Assembly (NCBI GenBank): GCA_031761875.1
Contig: CP134492.1
Coordinates: 3,472,001 to 3,536,000 of the forward strand
Direction: 5' to 3'
Length of the DNA: 64,000 nt
Origin: Bacillaceae bacterium IKA-2
Lineage (GTDB): Bacteria; Bacillota; Bacilli; Bacillales; Anaerobacillaceae
Shown here: positions 43,609-52,080 of the stretch, piece after piece
Layout: each line of letters opens with the position of its first letter
How positions within the stretch are numbered: the stretch's first letter is position 1
Notes under the pieces: model-generated
Told to the model about the DNA's origin: nothing
The model's input: the letters and a program-made list of their open reading frames with translations, nothing else
Databases searched by the model: none
Translations under genes and position numbers: made by a program

Positions 43609-44724
43609 TTATTCTCCTTTGAATACCTCATGCTTTTCTGTTAATTCTTTTAATACATTTTCATCAACATCAATCCCCAAACCTGGGCGATTATTTAATC
43701 GGATATAAGGTACTTCATAAGCTAAGTTACCTACATCTTTGCCAAACTTTAAAGGCCCTGTTAGCTCTACACTAGTAATATTTTTCTTTGAAAAAGCTAC
43801 ATGAAATCCCGCTGCTGAACCGATTGAAGATTCGACCATGGAGCCAATTTGACAACCTATTCCTGCCATTTCTGCTTGATGTACAAGTTTTGTTGCTGGA
43901 TAGATTCCACCACACTTCATTAATTTGATATTAATTTTATCAGCGGCTCGTTTTATAATAATTTCTCGCATCTCTCTATTTCCTTTTAACCCCTCATCAA
44001 CCATGACAGGTATATTGGTTTTTTGTTTTACTTCTAATAAAGAATCAATATCATCAGCTAGTACAGGTTGTTCAATCCAATCAATTTCACACTCTTGAAT
44101 TCTATTTAATACAAATATTGTGTCAGCACTGTTTACCCAACCTTGATTCGCATCAACACGAATAATTATATCTTTGCCTACTTTTTCTCGTACCGCTTTT
44201 ATTCGTTCGATATCTTTCCATTTATCAGTCCCTACTTTCATTTTTAACAAACGGTATCCCTCTTCAACTGCTCGAGCAGCTTCAATAGCCATTTCTTCTG
44301 GCTCAAGAATACTTAAAACATGAGCAAGCGGAAACTTCTCATGATACTTACCCCCTAATAAATTATAAACAGGTTGATTGACTACTTTACCAATAATATC
44401 AAAACAGGCAATGTCAATGGCTGCTTTAGCAGTTGTTGACCCATATATTTTCCGATTCATTACATCATGGATCTTTTCAATATTGAATGGATTCTGTCCC
44501 AAAATTGCTGGGATAAGTATTCCTTTTAGAACTTGATAAGTACTTGCCTGCGTTTCTCCCGTTACATGTTCATCTGCAACACCTTCACCATAACCAACAA
44601 TTCCCTGATCTGTTTCCATTCTGACTATAATAGATGGCATAGATGTATACGTATCATAACTAATGATAAATGGATCTTTTAATGGAAGGTGGATCTTGTA
44701 AATGCCGACAGCAATAATTTTCAT
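43609..44724 (-). CDS. Enolase-superfamily racemase/epimerase (MLE subgroup)
   Basis: A 371-residue mandelate-racemase/muconate-lactonizing-type enzyme. All catalytic residues for a two-base racemase are present: Lys161-x-Lys163 (LLKMKVG), metal ligands Asp191 (VDANQGW), Glu218 (WIEQP) and Asp243 (VDEG), and Lys267 (INIKLMK). The barrel-end segment GSMVESSIGSAAG is not diagnostic. Candidate substrates are N-acyl amino acids, dipeptides (as in L-Ala-D/L-Glu epimerase) or proline/hydroxyproline-type compounds. It sits between rocF (150 bp upstream) and the GNAT gene, so it probably belongs to the rocF transcript. ATG 44724 has AAAGGAG. Confidence 0.8.
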   Translation of the reverse strand: MKIIAVGIYKIHLPLKDPFIISYDTYTSMPSIIVRMETDQGIVGYGEGVADEHVTGETQASTYQVLKGILIPAILGQNPFNIEKIHDVMNRKIYGSTTAKAAIDIACFDIIGKVVNQPVYNLLGGKYHEKFPLAHVLSILEPEEMAIEAARAVEEGYRLLKMKVGTDKWKDIERIKAVREKVGKDIIIRVDANQGWVNSADTIFVLNRIQECEIDWIEQPVLADDIDSLLEVKQKTNIPVMVDEGLKGNREMREIIIKRAADKINIKLMKCGGIYPATKLVHQAEMAGIGCQIGSMVESSIGSAAGFHVAFSKKNITSVELTGPLKFGKDVGNLAYEVPYIRLNNRPGLGIDVDENVLKELTEKHEVFKGE

Positions 44725-44763
44725 AACATTTCTCCTTTTACAATTAGTTAATACTTAGTAACC

Positions 44764-44795
44764 CTCCCCCCCGAGGCTACGGAGGATTTTTTCGT
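44764..44795. other. C-rich tract with hairpin between rocF and the racemase
   Basis: CCCTCCCCCCC then GAGGCTACGGAGG followed by ATTTTTT. CCTCC and GGAGG can pair, and a T-run follows on the plus strand, where no gene is upstream. A tract of seven C is of interest because another intergenic G-run occurs at 31220-31229. Confidence 0.4.
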
Positions 44796-44874
44796 ATTTA
44801 TTTTTAAAAAATAATAGGAGTCATTAATACGACTGCTAGAAGAGTTATTAATTTTCGTTGCAGAAAAATAAGAA

Positions 44875-45783
44875 CTAAAGTAACCTTTTCCCTAATAAAG
44901 AAGTAACTAAAGCAACGGCCACATCTGCTGTCCGATTTTTATCATCTAGAATAGGGTTTATTTCAACAAATTCAGCTGATGTGATTATTTTTGCTTCAAA
45001 TAACATTTCTAGAGCTAAATGGCTTTCTCGATAAGAAACTCCACCCATCACAGGCGTTCCTACTCCTGGAGCATCTAACGGATCAATAGCGTCTAAATCA
45101 AGACTTAAGTGAACACCATCAGTTCGATTAGCTAAATACTCGATCGTTTCTTCGATGACTTTTGTCATACCTATACGATCAATTTCATGCATTGTATAGA
45201 CCTTTATTCCTTTCTCCTTTATTAAATCTTTTTCTCCATCATCTATTGATCTGGCACCAATAATCACGATATTTTCAGGCTTAATTTTAGGACAGTAGCC
45301 ACCAATGTTTATCAGATCATTATGACCAATACCGAGATTTACAGATAATGGCATGCCATGAATATTTCCTGACGGTGATGTTTCAGCAGTATTTAAATCA
45401 GCATGAGCATCGTACCAAATCACTCCTAGATTTTTATACGATTTAGCAAGTCCTGCAATAGAACCGATACTAATACTATGATCACCTCCTAAAACAAGTG
45501 GAAAACTTCCTTCACTATGTACACGATTCACTTCTTTTTGCAGCTCTTCACTTACTCTAATAACTTCCCTAAAATTTTTCATGGTTTCATGGCTAGTTTC
45601 GCCTTTCACACTTGAACGATCAATATTTATATCTCCATAATCGTTAACACTAATGCCCATACCCTCCATTTGTTCTATTAGTCCTGCATACCTCATAGCA
45701 CTTGGGCCCATGTCTACCCCTCGACGTACTTGACCTAAATCCATTGGAACCCCTATAACGGATACTTCCTTTACTTTTTTCAT
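44875..45783 (-). CDS. rocF: Arginase RocF
   Basis: A 302-residue arginase that hydrolyses L-arginine to L-ornithine and urea. Manganese ligands: His in GGDHSISIGS (99-105), DAHADLN (125-131), and DLDAIDP (about residue 230). The N-terminus VIGVPMDLGQVRRGVDMGPSAMRYAGL and PVMGGVSYRESHLA are typical of bacillar RocF. ATG 45783 has AAGGAG. First gene of the rocF-racemase-GNAT operon; a sigma-54 promoter is at 45820-45838. Confidence 0.94.
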   Translation of the reverse strand: MKKVKEVSVIGVPMDLGQVRRGVDMGPSAMRYAGLIEQMEGMGISVNDYGDINIDRSSVKGETSHETMKNFREVIRVSEELQKEVNRVHSEGSFPLVLGGDHSISIGSIAGLAKSYKNLGVIWYDAHADLNTAETSPSGNIHGMPLSVNLGIGHNDLINIGGYCPKIKPENIVIIGARSIDDGEKDLIKEKGIKVYTMHEIDRIGMTKVIEETIEYLANRTDGVHLSLDLDAIDPLDAPGVGTPVMGGVSYRESHLALEMLFEAKIITSAEFVEINPILDDKNRTADVAVALVTSLLGKRLL

Positions 45784-45819
45784 ACTCTACCAACTCCTTT
45801 TTGTTCTATCACATTAATA

Positions 45820-45838
45820 ATGCAATTATTGTGCCAAG
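45820..45838 (-). promoter_or_regulatory. rocF: Sigma-54 promoter of rocF
   Basis: On the minus strand CTTGGCACAATAATTGCAT matches the -24/-12 consensus closely (TTGGCAC, GG and GC ten bases apart, TTGCAT). It lies 37-55 bp upstream of the rocF start. This is the best of the three sigma-54 promoters. Confidence 0.88.
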
Positions 45839-45979
45839 TCTTCATCTGCGAACGAACTGTATAATCAACTGCATAACGCATATATTATCACAATATATTA
45901 AATTAAAACAGTTTAAAAATTGCTTTTAGCAAAAAATTTAGAAAATTCACGCAAAATTATTTTACTTTAATAAGTGAGT
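45839..45979. promoter_or_regulatory. Upstream activator region of rocF
   Basis: Contains GCAAAATTATTTTAC (45951-45965), almost the same as the palindrome near 39977, and TTGCTTTTAGCAAAA (45920-45934). Both are 80-140 bp from the -24/-12 promoter. Probable sites for the RocR-type activator. Confidence 0.6.
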
Positions 45980-46092
45980 GAATTTCATAATTACAATAAG
46001 TTAGCCACATCACACTATATCTAGTTGAAGGCGGTTCAATTCAACTAGATATAGTTTCTTAGTGGCGAGAAATCGGTATTATGAAATTCATT
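45980..46092. repeat. MITE-like element, near full-length inverted repeat
   Basis: The left half (GAATTTCATAATTACAATAA, GTTAGCCAC, CACTATATCTAGTTGAA) is repeated inverted in the right half (TCAACTAGATATAGT, AGTGGC, GGTATTATGAAATTC), so nearly the whole 110-bp element can fold back on itself. It lies between rocF's control region and ytfP. No ORF is inside. Confidence 0.8.
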
Positions 46093-46216
46093 AAGGATCG
46101 GTTTTATTAAAATTTTAACTGAAAATTGTTAGTACCGCCATTCTTAATTACTAAAAGATAGGAACACTATGCTATAATACATGAATTGATTTTATTAATT
46201 ATGGTGGTGTTTATAA

Positions 46217-47485
46217 ATGTATGATGTAATCGTAATTGGTGGTGGACCCTCTGGACTAATGGCAGCCATTTCAGCAAGCGAACATGGAGCTAGTGTACTG
46301 CTTGTTGATAAGGGAGATCAATTAGGTCGAAAACTAGCCATATCTGGTGGCGGTCGTTGTAATGTTACAAACCGGATGGCAACTGATGAATTGATAAAGC
46401 ATATACCTGGAAACGGCCGTTTTATGCATAGTCCATTCTCAGTATTTAATAATGAGGATATTATAGATTTTTTTGAAAAACTGGGTATTAAATTAAAAGA
46501 GGAAGACCGTGGCCGGATGTTTCCTATAAGTGATAAAGCGAAGAGCGTTGTCGAAACTCTACTGAAGAAACTCCGCGACTTAAAGGTAACGATGTGGACA
46601 AATAATCCTGTAGAAGAGGTGCTTTACGATCAAGAAATGGTCTTGGGGATAAAACTAACAAACGGTAAAGTTATCTACAGTAAAGCTGTGATTATTGCTG
46701 TTGGCGGCAAAAGTGTGCCTCACACCGGTAGCACTGGTGATGGCTATCCATGGGCACGTAAAGCTGGTCACACGATAACTGAACTATTTCCAACCGAAGT
46801 ACCGATTACCTCAAATGAGTCTTTTATAAAAAAGAAGTTATTGCAAGGGATCTCTTTGCAAAATGTTGATTTATCTGTGATTAATCCAAAAGGAAAGGTG
46901 ATCAAACGTCATCAAGGTGATATGATTTTCACTCATTTTGGTATTTCAGGACCAATTGCACTTCGTTGTAGTCAGTATGTTGTCAAAGCGTTAAAAAAGT
47001 TTTCTGTTGATAAAATGGAAGTCAGTATTGATCTTTTTCCTCTGAAAAGTTCTGAGGAAGTTTTTCAAGAGTTAGTTAAGTTAGCAAAGCAAGGCGAAAA
47101 AAAATCAGTAAAAAATTGTTTAAAAGGCTATATTACCGAACGTTTACTTCATTTTTATTTAGAAAAAGCTGCTATTGAACTTAATGGAACATTTGCTAAT
47201 GTACCACATGATGCAATCCGCCAATTATCAAGATTAATTAAAGACTTTACTTTCAATGTAAATGGAACATTACCTCTAGAAAAAGCTTTTGTAACCGGAG
47301 GTGGAATTTCTATAAAAGAAATTCATCCAAAGACGATGGAATCAAAAATGATGAAAGGCTTATTCTTTTGTGGCGAAGTGTTAGACATTCACGGCTATAC
47401 CGGTGGCTATAACATTACCGTCGCTTTTTCCACAGGTTACACAGCTGGAAAAGGAGCTGCCGAAAAAAAAATGTTGACAGAATAG
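46217..47485 (+). CDS. ytfP: FAD-dependent oxidoreductase YtfP (HI0933-like)
   Basis: A 422-residue HI0933/BaiN-family flavoprotein. Dinucleotide-binding motif [21 protein letters not shown] (residues 4-24), [16 protein letters not shown] (about 41-56), [20 protein letters not shown] (about 158-177), and the C-terminal FAD site [19 protein letters not shown]. Electron donor and substrate are unknown. Ribosome binding site GGTGGTG. The downstream gap (47486-47653) contains several DnaA boxes. Confidence 0.88.
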   Translation: MYDVIVIGGGPSGLMAAISASEHGASVLLVDKGDQLGRKLAISGGGRCNVTNRMATDELIKHIPGNGRFMHSPFSVFNNEDIIDFFEKLGIKLKEEDRGRMFPISDKAKSVVETLLKKLRDLKVTMWTNNPVEEVLYDQEMVLGIKLTNGKVIYSKAVIIAVGGKSVPHTGSTGDGYPWARKAGHTITELFPTEVPITSNESFIKKKLLQGISLQNVDLSVINPKGKVIKRHQGDMIFTHFGISGPIALRCSQYVVKALKKFSVDKMEVSIDLFPLKSSEEVFQELVKLAKQGEKKSVKNCLKGYITERLLHFYLEKAAIELNGTFANVPHDAIRQLSRLIKDFTFNVNGTLPLEKAFVTGGGISIKEIHPKTMESKMMKGLFFCGEVLDIHGYTGGYNITVAFSTGYTAGKGAAEKKMLTE

Positions 47486-47511
47486 TTAGATATACACTGA
47501 CAGCACTTAAC

Positions 47512-47645
47512 TTATCCACATCGGCCAGTTATTTATACACATATAAACATTTTGTTAACAAGCATTTAGGGCGTTTGTGTGTAAATAGCTAACTTATGCA
47601 CAAAACTATTAACATCCAACTTCTTTCTCCACATTTTTATACACA
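47512..47645 (+). other. Cluster of DnaA boxes
   Basis: Four perfect matches to TTATNCACA, all in the same orientation: 47512-47520 (TTATCCACA), 47533-47541 (TTATACACA), 47594-47602 (TTATGCACA) and 47637-47645 (TTATACACA), with one-mismatch TTCTCCACA at 47625-47633. They lie in the 3' intergenic region of ytfP and not at a recognisable origin (no dnaA or dnaN nearby). DnaA-box clusters that bind DnaA away from oriC are known in B. subtilis, and this is a candidate. Confidence 0.75.
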
Positions 47646-47653
47646 GACAAAAA

Positions 47654-47695
47654 AAGAGTCATTCTGAATGGGTAGACCCAAAAAGAATGACTTCT
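47654..47695 (+). terminator. ytfP: Terminator after ytfP
   Basis: AAGAGTCATTCTGAATGGGT pairs imperfectly with ACCCAAAAAGAATGACTTCTT, loop TAG. The stem is long, the T-run short (CTTCTTC). Confidence 0.6.
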
Positions 47696-47729
47696 TCATA
47701 CTGAAAACTTTTGCGTTGGTTATCAAATA

Positions 47730-47838
47730 ATTAATTTGAAATATTGCTTCCGCTCCATGAAGAAGCTACATCAAGTTGAGTTAAATCATTGTCGACTTGA
47801 TGTAGCTTTTTTATAACTAATTTATTGATATTATGAAA
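47730..47838. repeat. MITE-like element with a long hairpin
   Basis: AAGCTACATCAAGTTGA (47763-47779) pairs with TCGACTTGATGTAGCTT (47792-47808), then TTTTTTATAAC and a right end GATATTATGAAATTA like the other family members. It may work as a plus-strand terminator because of the T-run at 47807-47812. The left end is degenerate. Confidence 0.6.
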
Positions 47839-47842
47839 TTAC

Positions 47843-50260
47843 TCAATTAGCAACAAAATTGACAAGTTTATTTGGTACAACAATCACCTTACGTATTGTT
47901 TTACCGGTTAAATCCGCTATAATTTTATCAGTTTCTTTTGCAAATTGTTCCATTTCTTCACGACTAGAATCTTTTGGAATCACAATCTTCGCTCTTAGTT
48001 TACCATTTACCTGGACAACGACAAGTACCTCTGCTTCTACTAACTTCGTCTCATCGAAAGTCGGCCACATTTGATAAGCTATCGTTCCGGTAAACCCTAG
48101 TTTCTCCCATAGTTCTTCTGCAAGGTGTGGCACAATTGGTGCGAGTAGCTTCACAAAGCCTTCAACCTGCTCTTTCGGTAGCTGCTTTTGCTTATAGCCT
48201 TCATTTATATACACCATTAATTGTGATATCCCAACATTAAAGCGTAGTCCTGCAAAATTGTCAGTTACTTTCTTTACTGTTTTGTGATAAAGAAACGTCA
48301 GCTCTTCTGTTCCTGCTCCATCAGTAATAATTGGGTTTAGCTTTCCTTCATCGGTAACAAAAAGACGCCAAATGCGATCTAAGAAACGTCGGGCTCCATC
48401 TAAACCGTTTTCACTCCAAGCAATTGATGCATCCAACGGGCCCATAAACATTTCGTAAAGGCGAAGTGTATCTGCACCATGACTTAAAACAATTTCATCA
48501 GGGTTTACAACATTACCTTTAGACTTACTCATTTTTTCATTATTTTCACCAAGAATCATTCCTTGATTGTATAATTTTTGGAATGGTTCTTTCGTCGGAA
48601 CAATCCCTAAATCATAAAGAACTTTGTGCCAAAAACGAGCATATAAAAGATGCAGAACGGCATGCTCAGCACCACCAATGTAAATATCAACTGGTAACCA
48701 TTTTTTTAATTTTTCTGGATCTGCTATAGCTTCAGTATTGTCTGGATCGATAAATCTCAAGTAATACCAGCAACTTCCTGCCCACTGTGGCATTGTGTTC
48801 GTTTCTCGACGCCCTTTTTGACCTGTCTCTGAATCAACAACATTTAGCCAGTCACTTGCATTTGCAAGCGGTGACTCTCCTGTTCCTGACGGTCTGATTT
48901 CTTCCATTTTTGGTAAGAGTAACGGCAATTCACTCTCAGGAATCGGTTTCATCGTACCATCGTCAAAGTGGACGATTGGAATTGGCTCACCCCAATAACG
49001 TTGACGACTAAATAACCAGTCACGAAGACGATAGGTAACTTTTTTCGTGCCGTTTCCTCTCTTTTCAAGCCAGTCAATCATTTTTGGGATCGCTTCTTGC
49101 TTATTTATACCATTAAGGAAGTCAGAATTTACAAGGATTCCGTCTCCAGTGTACGCTTCTTGATCAATATTACCTCCTTCAACAACTTCGATAATAGGTA
49201 AATCAAACGTACGAGCAAATTCATAGTCACGCTCGTCATGAGCTGGGACCGCCATAATTGCTCCAGAACCATATGTAGCTAATACATAATCAGCAATCCA
49301 AATCGGAATCTTTGCACCATTTACCGGATTTATTGCATAAGCACCTGTGAATACACCTGTTTTTTCTTTTGAAAGCTCTGTACGTTCTAGGTCACTTTTC
49401 GTAGAAACTTGTCTTTTGTAAGTATCTACTGCTTGTTTTTGCATCCCCGTGGTCAATTGATCTACTAATTTATGTTCTGGGGCAAATACAGCATATGTAG
49501 CTCCAAAAAGTGTATCTGGTCTTGTTGTAAAAACTTCAAATTGTTTGTCTGTACCGTCGATAGCAAAGCTAATTTCTGCTCCCTCAGAACGTCCAATCCA
49601 ATTTCGTTGCATATCTTTAATACTTTCTGGCCAATCCAATTCTTCTAAATCCTCAAGTAAACGATCGGCATATAAAGTAATTCTCAGCATCCATTGACGC
49701 ATTGGCCGTCTTTCCACGGGGTGTCCGCCACGCTCACTTTTTCCATCAATTACTTCTTCATTAGCAAGAACTGTTCCTAAAGCTTGACACCAATTAACTG
49801 GGACTTCGTCAACGTACGCAAGACCTTTATTATATAGTTGTATAAAAATCCATTGTGTCCATTTGTAATAGCCAGGATCAGTTGTACTAATTTCGCGATC
49901 CCAGTCGTACGAGAAGCCTAACGCCTTGATTTGGCGTCGGAAATTATCAATATTTATTTGGGTAAACTCATTTGGGTGTTTACCTGTATCTAATGCAAAC
50001 TGTTCAGCGGGTAAACCAAATGCGTCCCATCCCATTGGATGAAGAACGTTATAGCCTTGCATTCGCTTCATTCTTGATAAAATATCAGTTGCTGTATATC
50101 CTTCTGGATGTCCAACGTGAAGCCCTGAACCCGACGGATACGGAAACATATCAAGAGCATAAAATTTTTCTTTTGAGTCATCATCTTCTGTTTTAAACGT
50201 TTTATTTTCTTCCCAATAACGTTGCCACTTTTGTTCTATGTTTTGATGAGAAAAAGCCAT
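47843..50260 (-). CDS. leuS: Leucyl-tRNA synthetase
   Basis: An 805-residue class I synthetase. The HIGH motif is in [16 protein letters not shown] (about 37-52), an editing (CP1) domain lies in the centre with [24 protein letters not shown] is in [12 protein letters not shown], and a C-terminal domain ends [12 protein letters not shown]. Length and sequence are typical of Bacillus. ATG 50260 has AAGGGAGG. A T-box leader precedes it. A possible transcript end is the MITE hairpin downstream. Confidence 0.96.
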   Translation of the reverse strand: MAFSHQNIEQKWQRYWEENKTFKTEDDDSKEKFYALDMFPYPSGSGLHVGHPEGYTATDILSRMKRMQGYNVLHPMGWDAFGLPAEQFALDTGKHPNEFTQINIDNFRRQIKALGFSYDWDREISTTDPGYYKWTQWIFIQLYNKGLAYVDEVPVNWCQALGTVLANEEVIDGKSERGGHPVERRPMRQWMLRITLYADRLLEDLEELDWPESIKDMQRNWIGRSEGAEISFAIDGTDKQFEVFTTRPDTLFGATYAVFAPEHKLVDQLTTGMQKQAVDTYKRQVSTKSDLERTELSKEKTGVFTGAYAINPVNGAKIPIWIADYVLATYGSGAIMAVPAHDERDYEFARTFDLPIIEVVEGGNIDQEAYTGDGILVNSDFLNGINKQEAIPKMIDWLEKRGNGTKKVTYRLRDWLFSRQRYWGEPIPIVHFDDGTMKPIPESELPLLLPKMEEIRPSGTGESPLANASDWLNVVDSETGQKGRRETNTMPQWAGSCWYYLRFIDPDNTEAIADPEKLKKWLPVDIYIGGAEHAVLHLLYARFWHKVLYDLGIVPTKEPFQKLYNQGMILGENNEKMSKSKGNVVNPDEIVLSHGADTLRLYEMFMGPLDASIAWSENGLDGARRFLDRIWRLFVTDEGKLNPIITDGAGTEELTFLYHKTVKKVTDNFAGLRFNVGISQLMVYINEGYKQKQLPKEQVEGFVKLLAPIVPHLAEELWEKLGFTGTIAYQMWPTFDETKLVEAEVLVVVQVNGKLRAKIVIPKDSSREEMEQFAKETDKIIADLTGKTIRKVIVVPNKLVNFVAN

Positions 50261-50281
50261 TATTAATTGCCTCCCTTATAT

Positions 50282-50561
50282 AAAAAACCTCCCACCACTA
50301 ACGTATTCGTTAGGGACGAGAGGTTATTTGCATGTTTATTCCCGCGGTACCACCCAATTTAGTGTTGGATACACTCACTTAATGACACCTTAACGCGGAT
50401 ATACGGCAAGGACTACTGGGCTGGATTCACCCTTGCAACTTTAAGGCGAGTTCATGGATCTCTATGATTGACTTACTCCCACCGTCAATTCTCTAAATCA
50501 AGAGGTTCCATTACTACTCCTCATCATAGTTTTTACAAAAATTCAATTAATTTACCTCATT
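50282..50561 (-). ncRNA. leuS: T-box riboswitch leader of leuS
   Basis: On the minus strand the leader begins GATGAGGAGTAGTAA (stem I base). It carries the stem I distal region GGTGGGAG and a probable CTC (Leu) specifier codon at 50448-50450 (in TGAACTCGCC), then the T-box sequence GGGTGGTACCGCGGG (about 50341-50355), which pairs with the uncharged tRNA end. The terminator is ACCTC...GAGGT with TTTTTTAT at 50282-50325. Low tRNA-Leu charging should favour antitermination and leuS expression. Confidence 0.93.
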
Positions 50562-50568
50562 AGTTTGT

Positions 50569-50597
50569 ATTGTATGAATATGTCGAATAAAAGTCAA
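50569..50597 (-). promoter_or_regulatory. leuS: Sigma-A promoter of the leuS T-box transcript
   Basis: On the minus strand TTGACT, 17 bases, TACAAT, with transcription starting near 50561, just before the T-box leader. Confidence 0.8.
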
Positions 50598-50770
50598 GAG
50601 CTTATTTAACATTATCGTCATATTCTTAGCTTTTATACCAGAAGTGTAGTTTTTGTCTTTCTATTTATCATCTACATACACTGCTTTAGAGGATTTAGCT
50701 TAAACAGATTTCATATGACATAGACAAAGATTGATTCAATCAGCTTTTAAATTCTACTTTACTACTTTAT

Positions 50771-51871
50771 TCATATTGACATCTTTATGCCCTGATTTGT
50801 AAAGACACGATCACGCCCTTCTTGTTTAGCTTTGTAAAGAGCTTCATCGGCGTCTTGGTATAGTCTAGCTGTGTCGGCTTCTTTACCATGATATGCTGCT
50901 ACACCAATCGAAACTGTTAAGCTTATTTTCATTTTATTTGGTAAAAGAAAATGTTGCTCACGAACTGCTTTACAAGTTCTAGAGGCAATAACCTCAGCTT
51001 CTTTAAGGGTACAGTTTTCTAAAAGAATTGAAAATTCTTCACCGCCATTTCTAGAAAGGACATCATCTTCTTTCCGCATTAAATTTTTCAAAAGCTTGGC
51101 AAGCTGCCTCAATACTTCATCACCAGCCGAATGTCCGTATAAATCATTAATATTTTTAAAATAATCTATATCAACTATACAGATCGCACAGTTTCCAGAT
51201 TCTATTTTTGTTTTTTCCAACATTAAATTATAATAGTGATCGAAAGCTCGGACATTATATAATCCTGTTAAAAAATCCTGATATGATCTTTCTTTGTAAC
51301 TATTATATAAACGAGAGTATCTATGAATATATAAAGCAAAGTAAAAGGTCAAATAACCACCGATTAATGAGAATATAATATGATAAATAGCAGTAAGTAA
51401 TACAACTGAAAATTGCTCAACAACAATGAACAAACCCAATGTGAAGATAAATTGGCTATAAAATAGCAATACTGTCCATTTTTTCCAAGGACTCGCTTTC
51501 ACGTACCTGGAAATTAAACCTCCACCGATTGTCATCGTAAAGACCATAATTAAGGCAACAACGGAGGAGAAATTCACATCAAGAAAAAAGCGAGCGAGCG
51601 AGATAATAGTTGCTGCTATAATTGTCGGGATAAAACCACCAAAGTAAGCCAGTAGTGCCAGTGGAATATGTCTTAAATCTAACATCGATATTCCATTCAC
51701 TTCGATGCTATAATGCATTAAAATAATTCCTAAAAAACCGCCAGCAAGTCCCTCAATTAGTTTAACTTTTAGGGGAGAATTGGGACTCAAACGATATTTT
51801 TGAAAAAGTTGGTGCCAAATAAAAGTGAATGACGTCAGAATTGAAACATTCACAATAAAGTCACTAATCAT
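50771..51871 (-). CDS. Membrane diguanylate cyclase (5TM receptor LYT + GGDEF)
   Basis: A 366-residue protein. Residues 1-190 hold about six membrane segments similar to the 5TMR-LYT sensor (HIPLALLAYFGGFIPTIIAATIISLARFF, FTMTIGGGLISRYV). Residues about 195-366 are GGDEF: DFLTGLYNVRAF, IVDIDYFKNINDLYGHSAGDEVL, active GGEEF at 276-280, and SIGVAAYHGKEADTARLYQDADEALYKAK. It should make c-di-GMP. The product-inhibition I-site (RxxD) has Lys267 instead of Arg (with Asp270), so feedback may be weak. The arrangement resembles B. subtilis DgcK. Confidence 0.88.
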   Translation of the reverse strand: MISDFIVNVSILTSFTFIWHQLFQKYRLSPNSPLKVKLIEGLAGGFLGIILMHYSIEVNGISMLDLRHIPLALLAYFGGFIPTIIAATIISLARFFLDVNFSSVVALIMVFTMTIGGGLISRYVKASPWKKWTVLLFYSQFIFTLGLFIVVEQFSVVLLTAIYHIIFSLIGGYLTFYFALYIHRYSRLYNSYKERSYQDFLTGLYNVRAFDHYYNLMLEKTKIESGNCAICIVDIDYFKNINDLYGHSAGDEVLRQLAKLLKNLMRKEDDVLSRNGGEEFSILLENCTLKEAEVIASRTCKAVREQHFLLPNKMKISLTVSIGVAAYHGKEADTARLYQDADEALYKAKQEGRDRVFTNQGIKMSI

Positions 51872-52049
51872 CAGATTTTATTCTCCCCTCTTTTAGGAAC
51901 ATTCAGGAAATAAATCCATTTCCAACTTGCTTATTTTATCATACTTTTCAGACTCTTAACTATTGATTTCAATATCATTAAATAAATTTACCAACACTCA
52001 AGAAGGTTTTATGAAATAAATCCCGCTCAATTAGTAAAACAATTAAAAA

Positions 52050-52080
52050 ATAGGCTGATCCATAAAACGAATCAACCTAT
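52050..52080 (-). terminator. Terminator overlapping the end of the MFS gene
   Basis: On the minus strand ATAGGTTGATTC pairs with GATCAGCCTAT, followed by TTTTTTAA. One arm contains the stop codon of the gene at 52072. Confidence 0.75.

Noticed and set aside
47512-47645. Replication origin
   Set aside because: DnaA boxes are present but no dnaA, dnaN, gyrB or AT-rich unwinding element; titration site is more likely.
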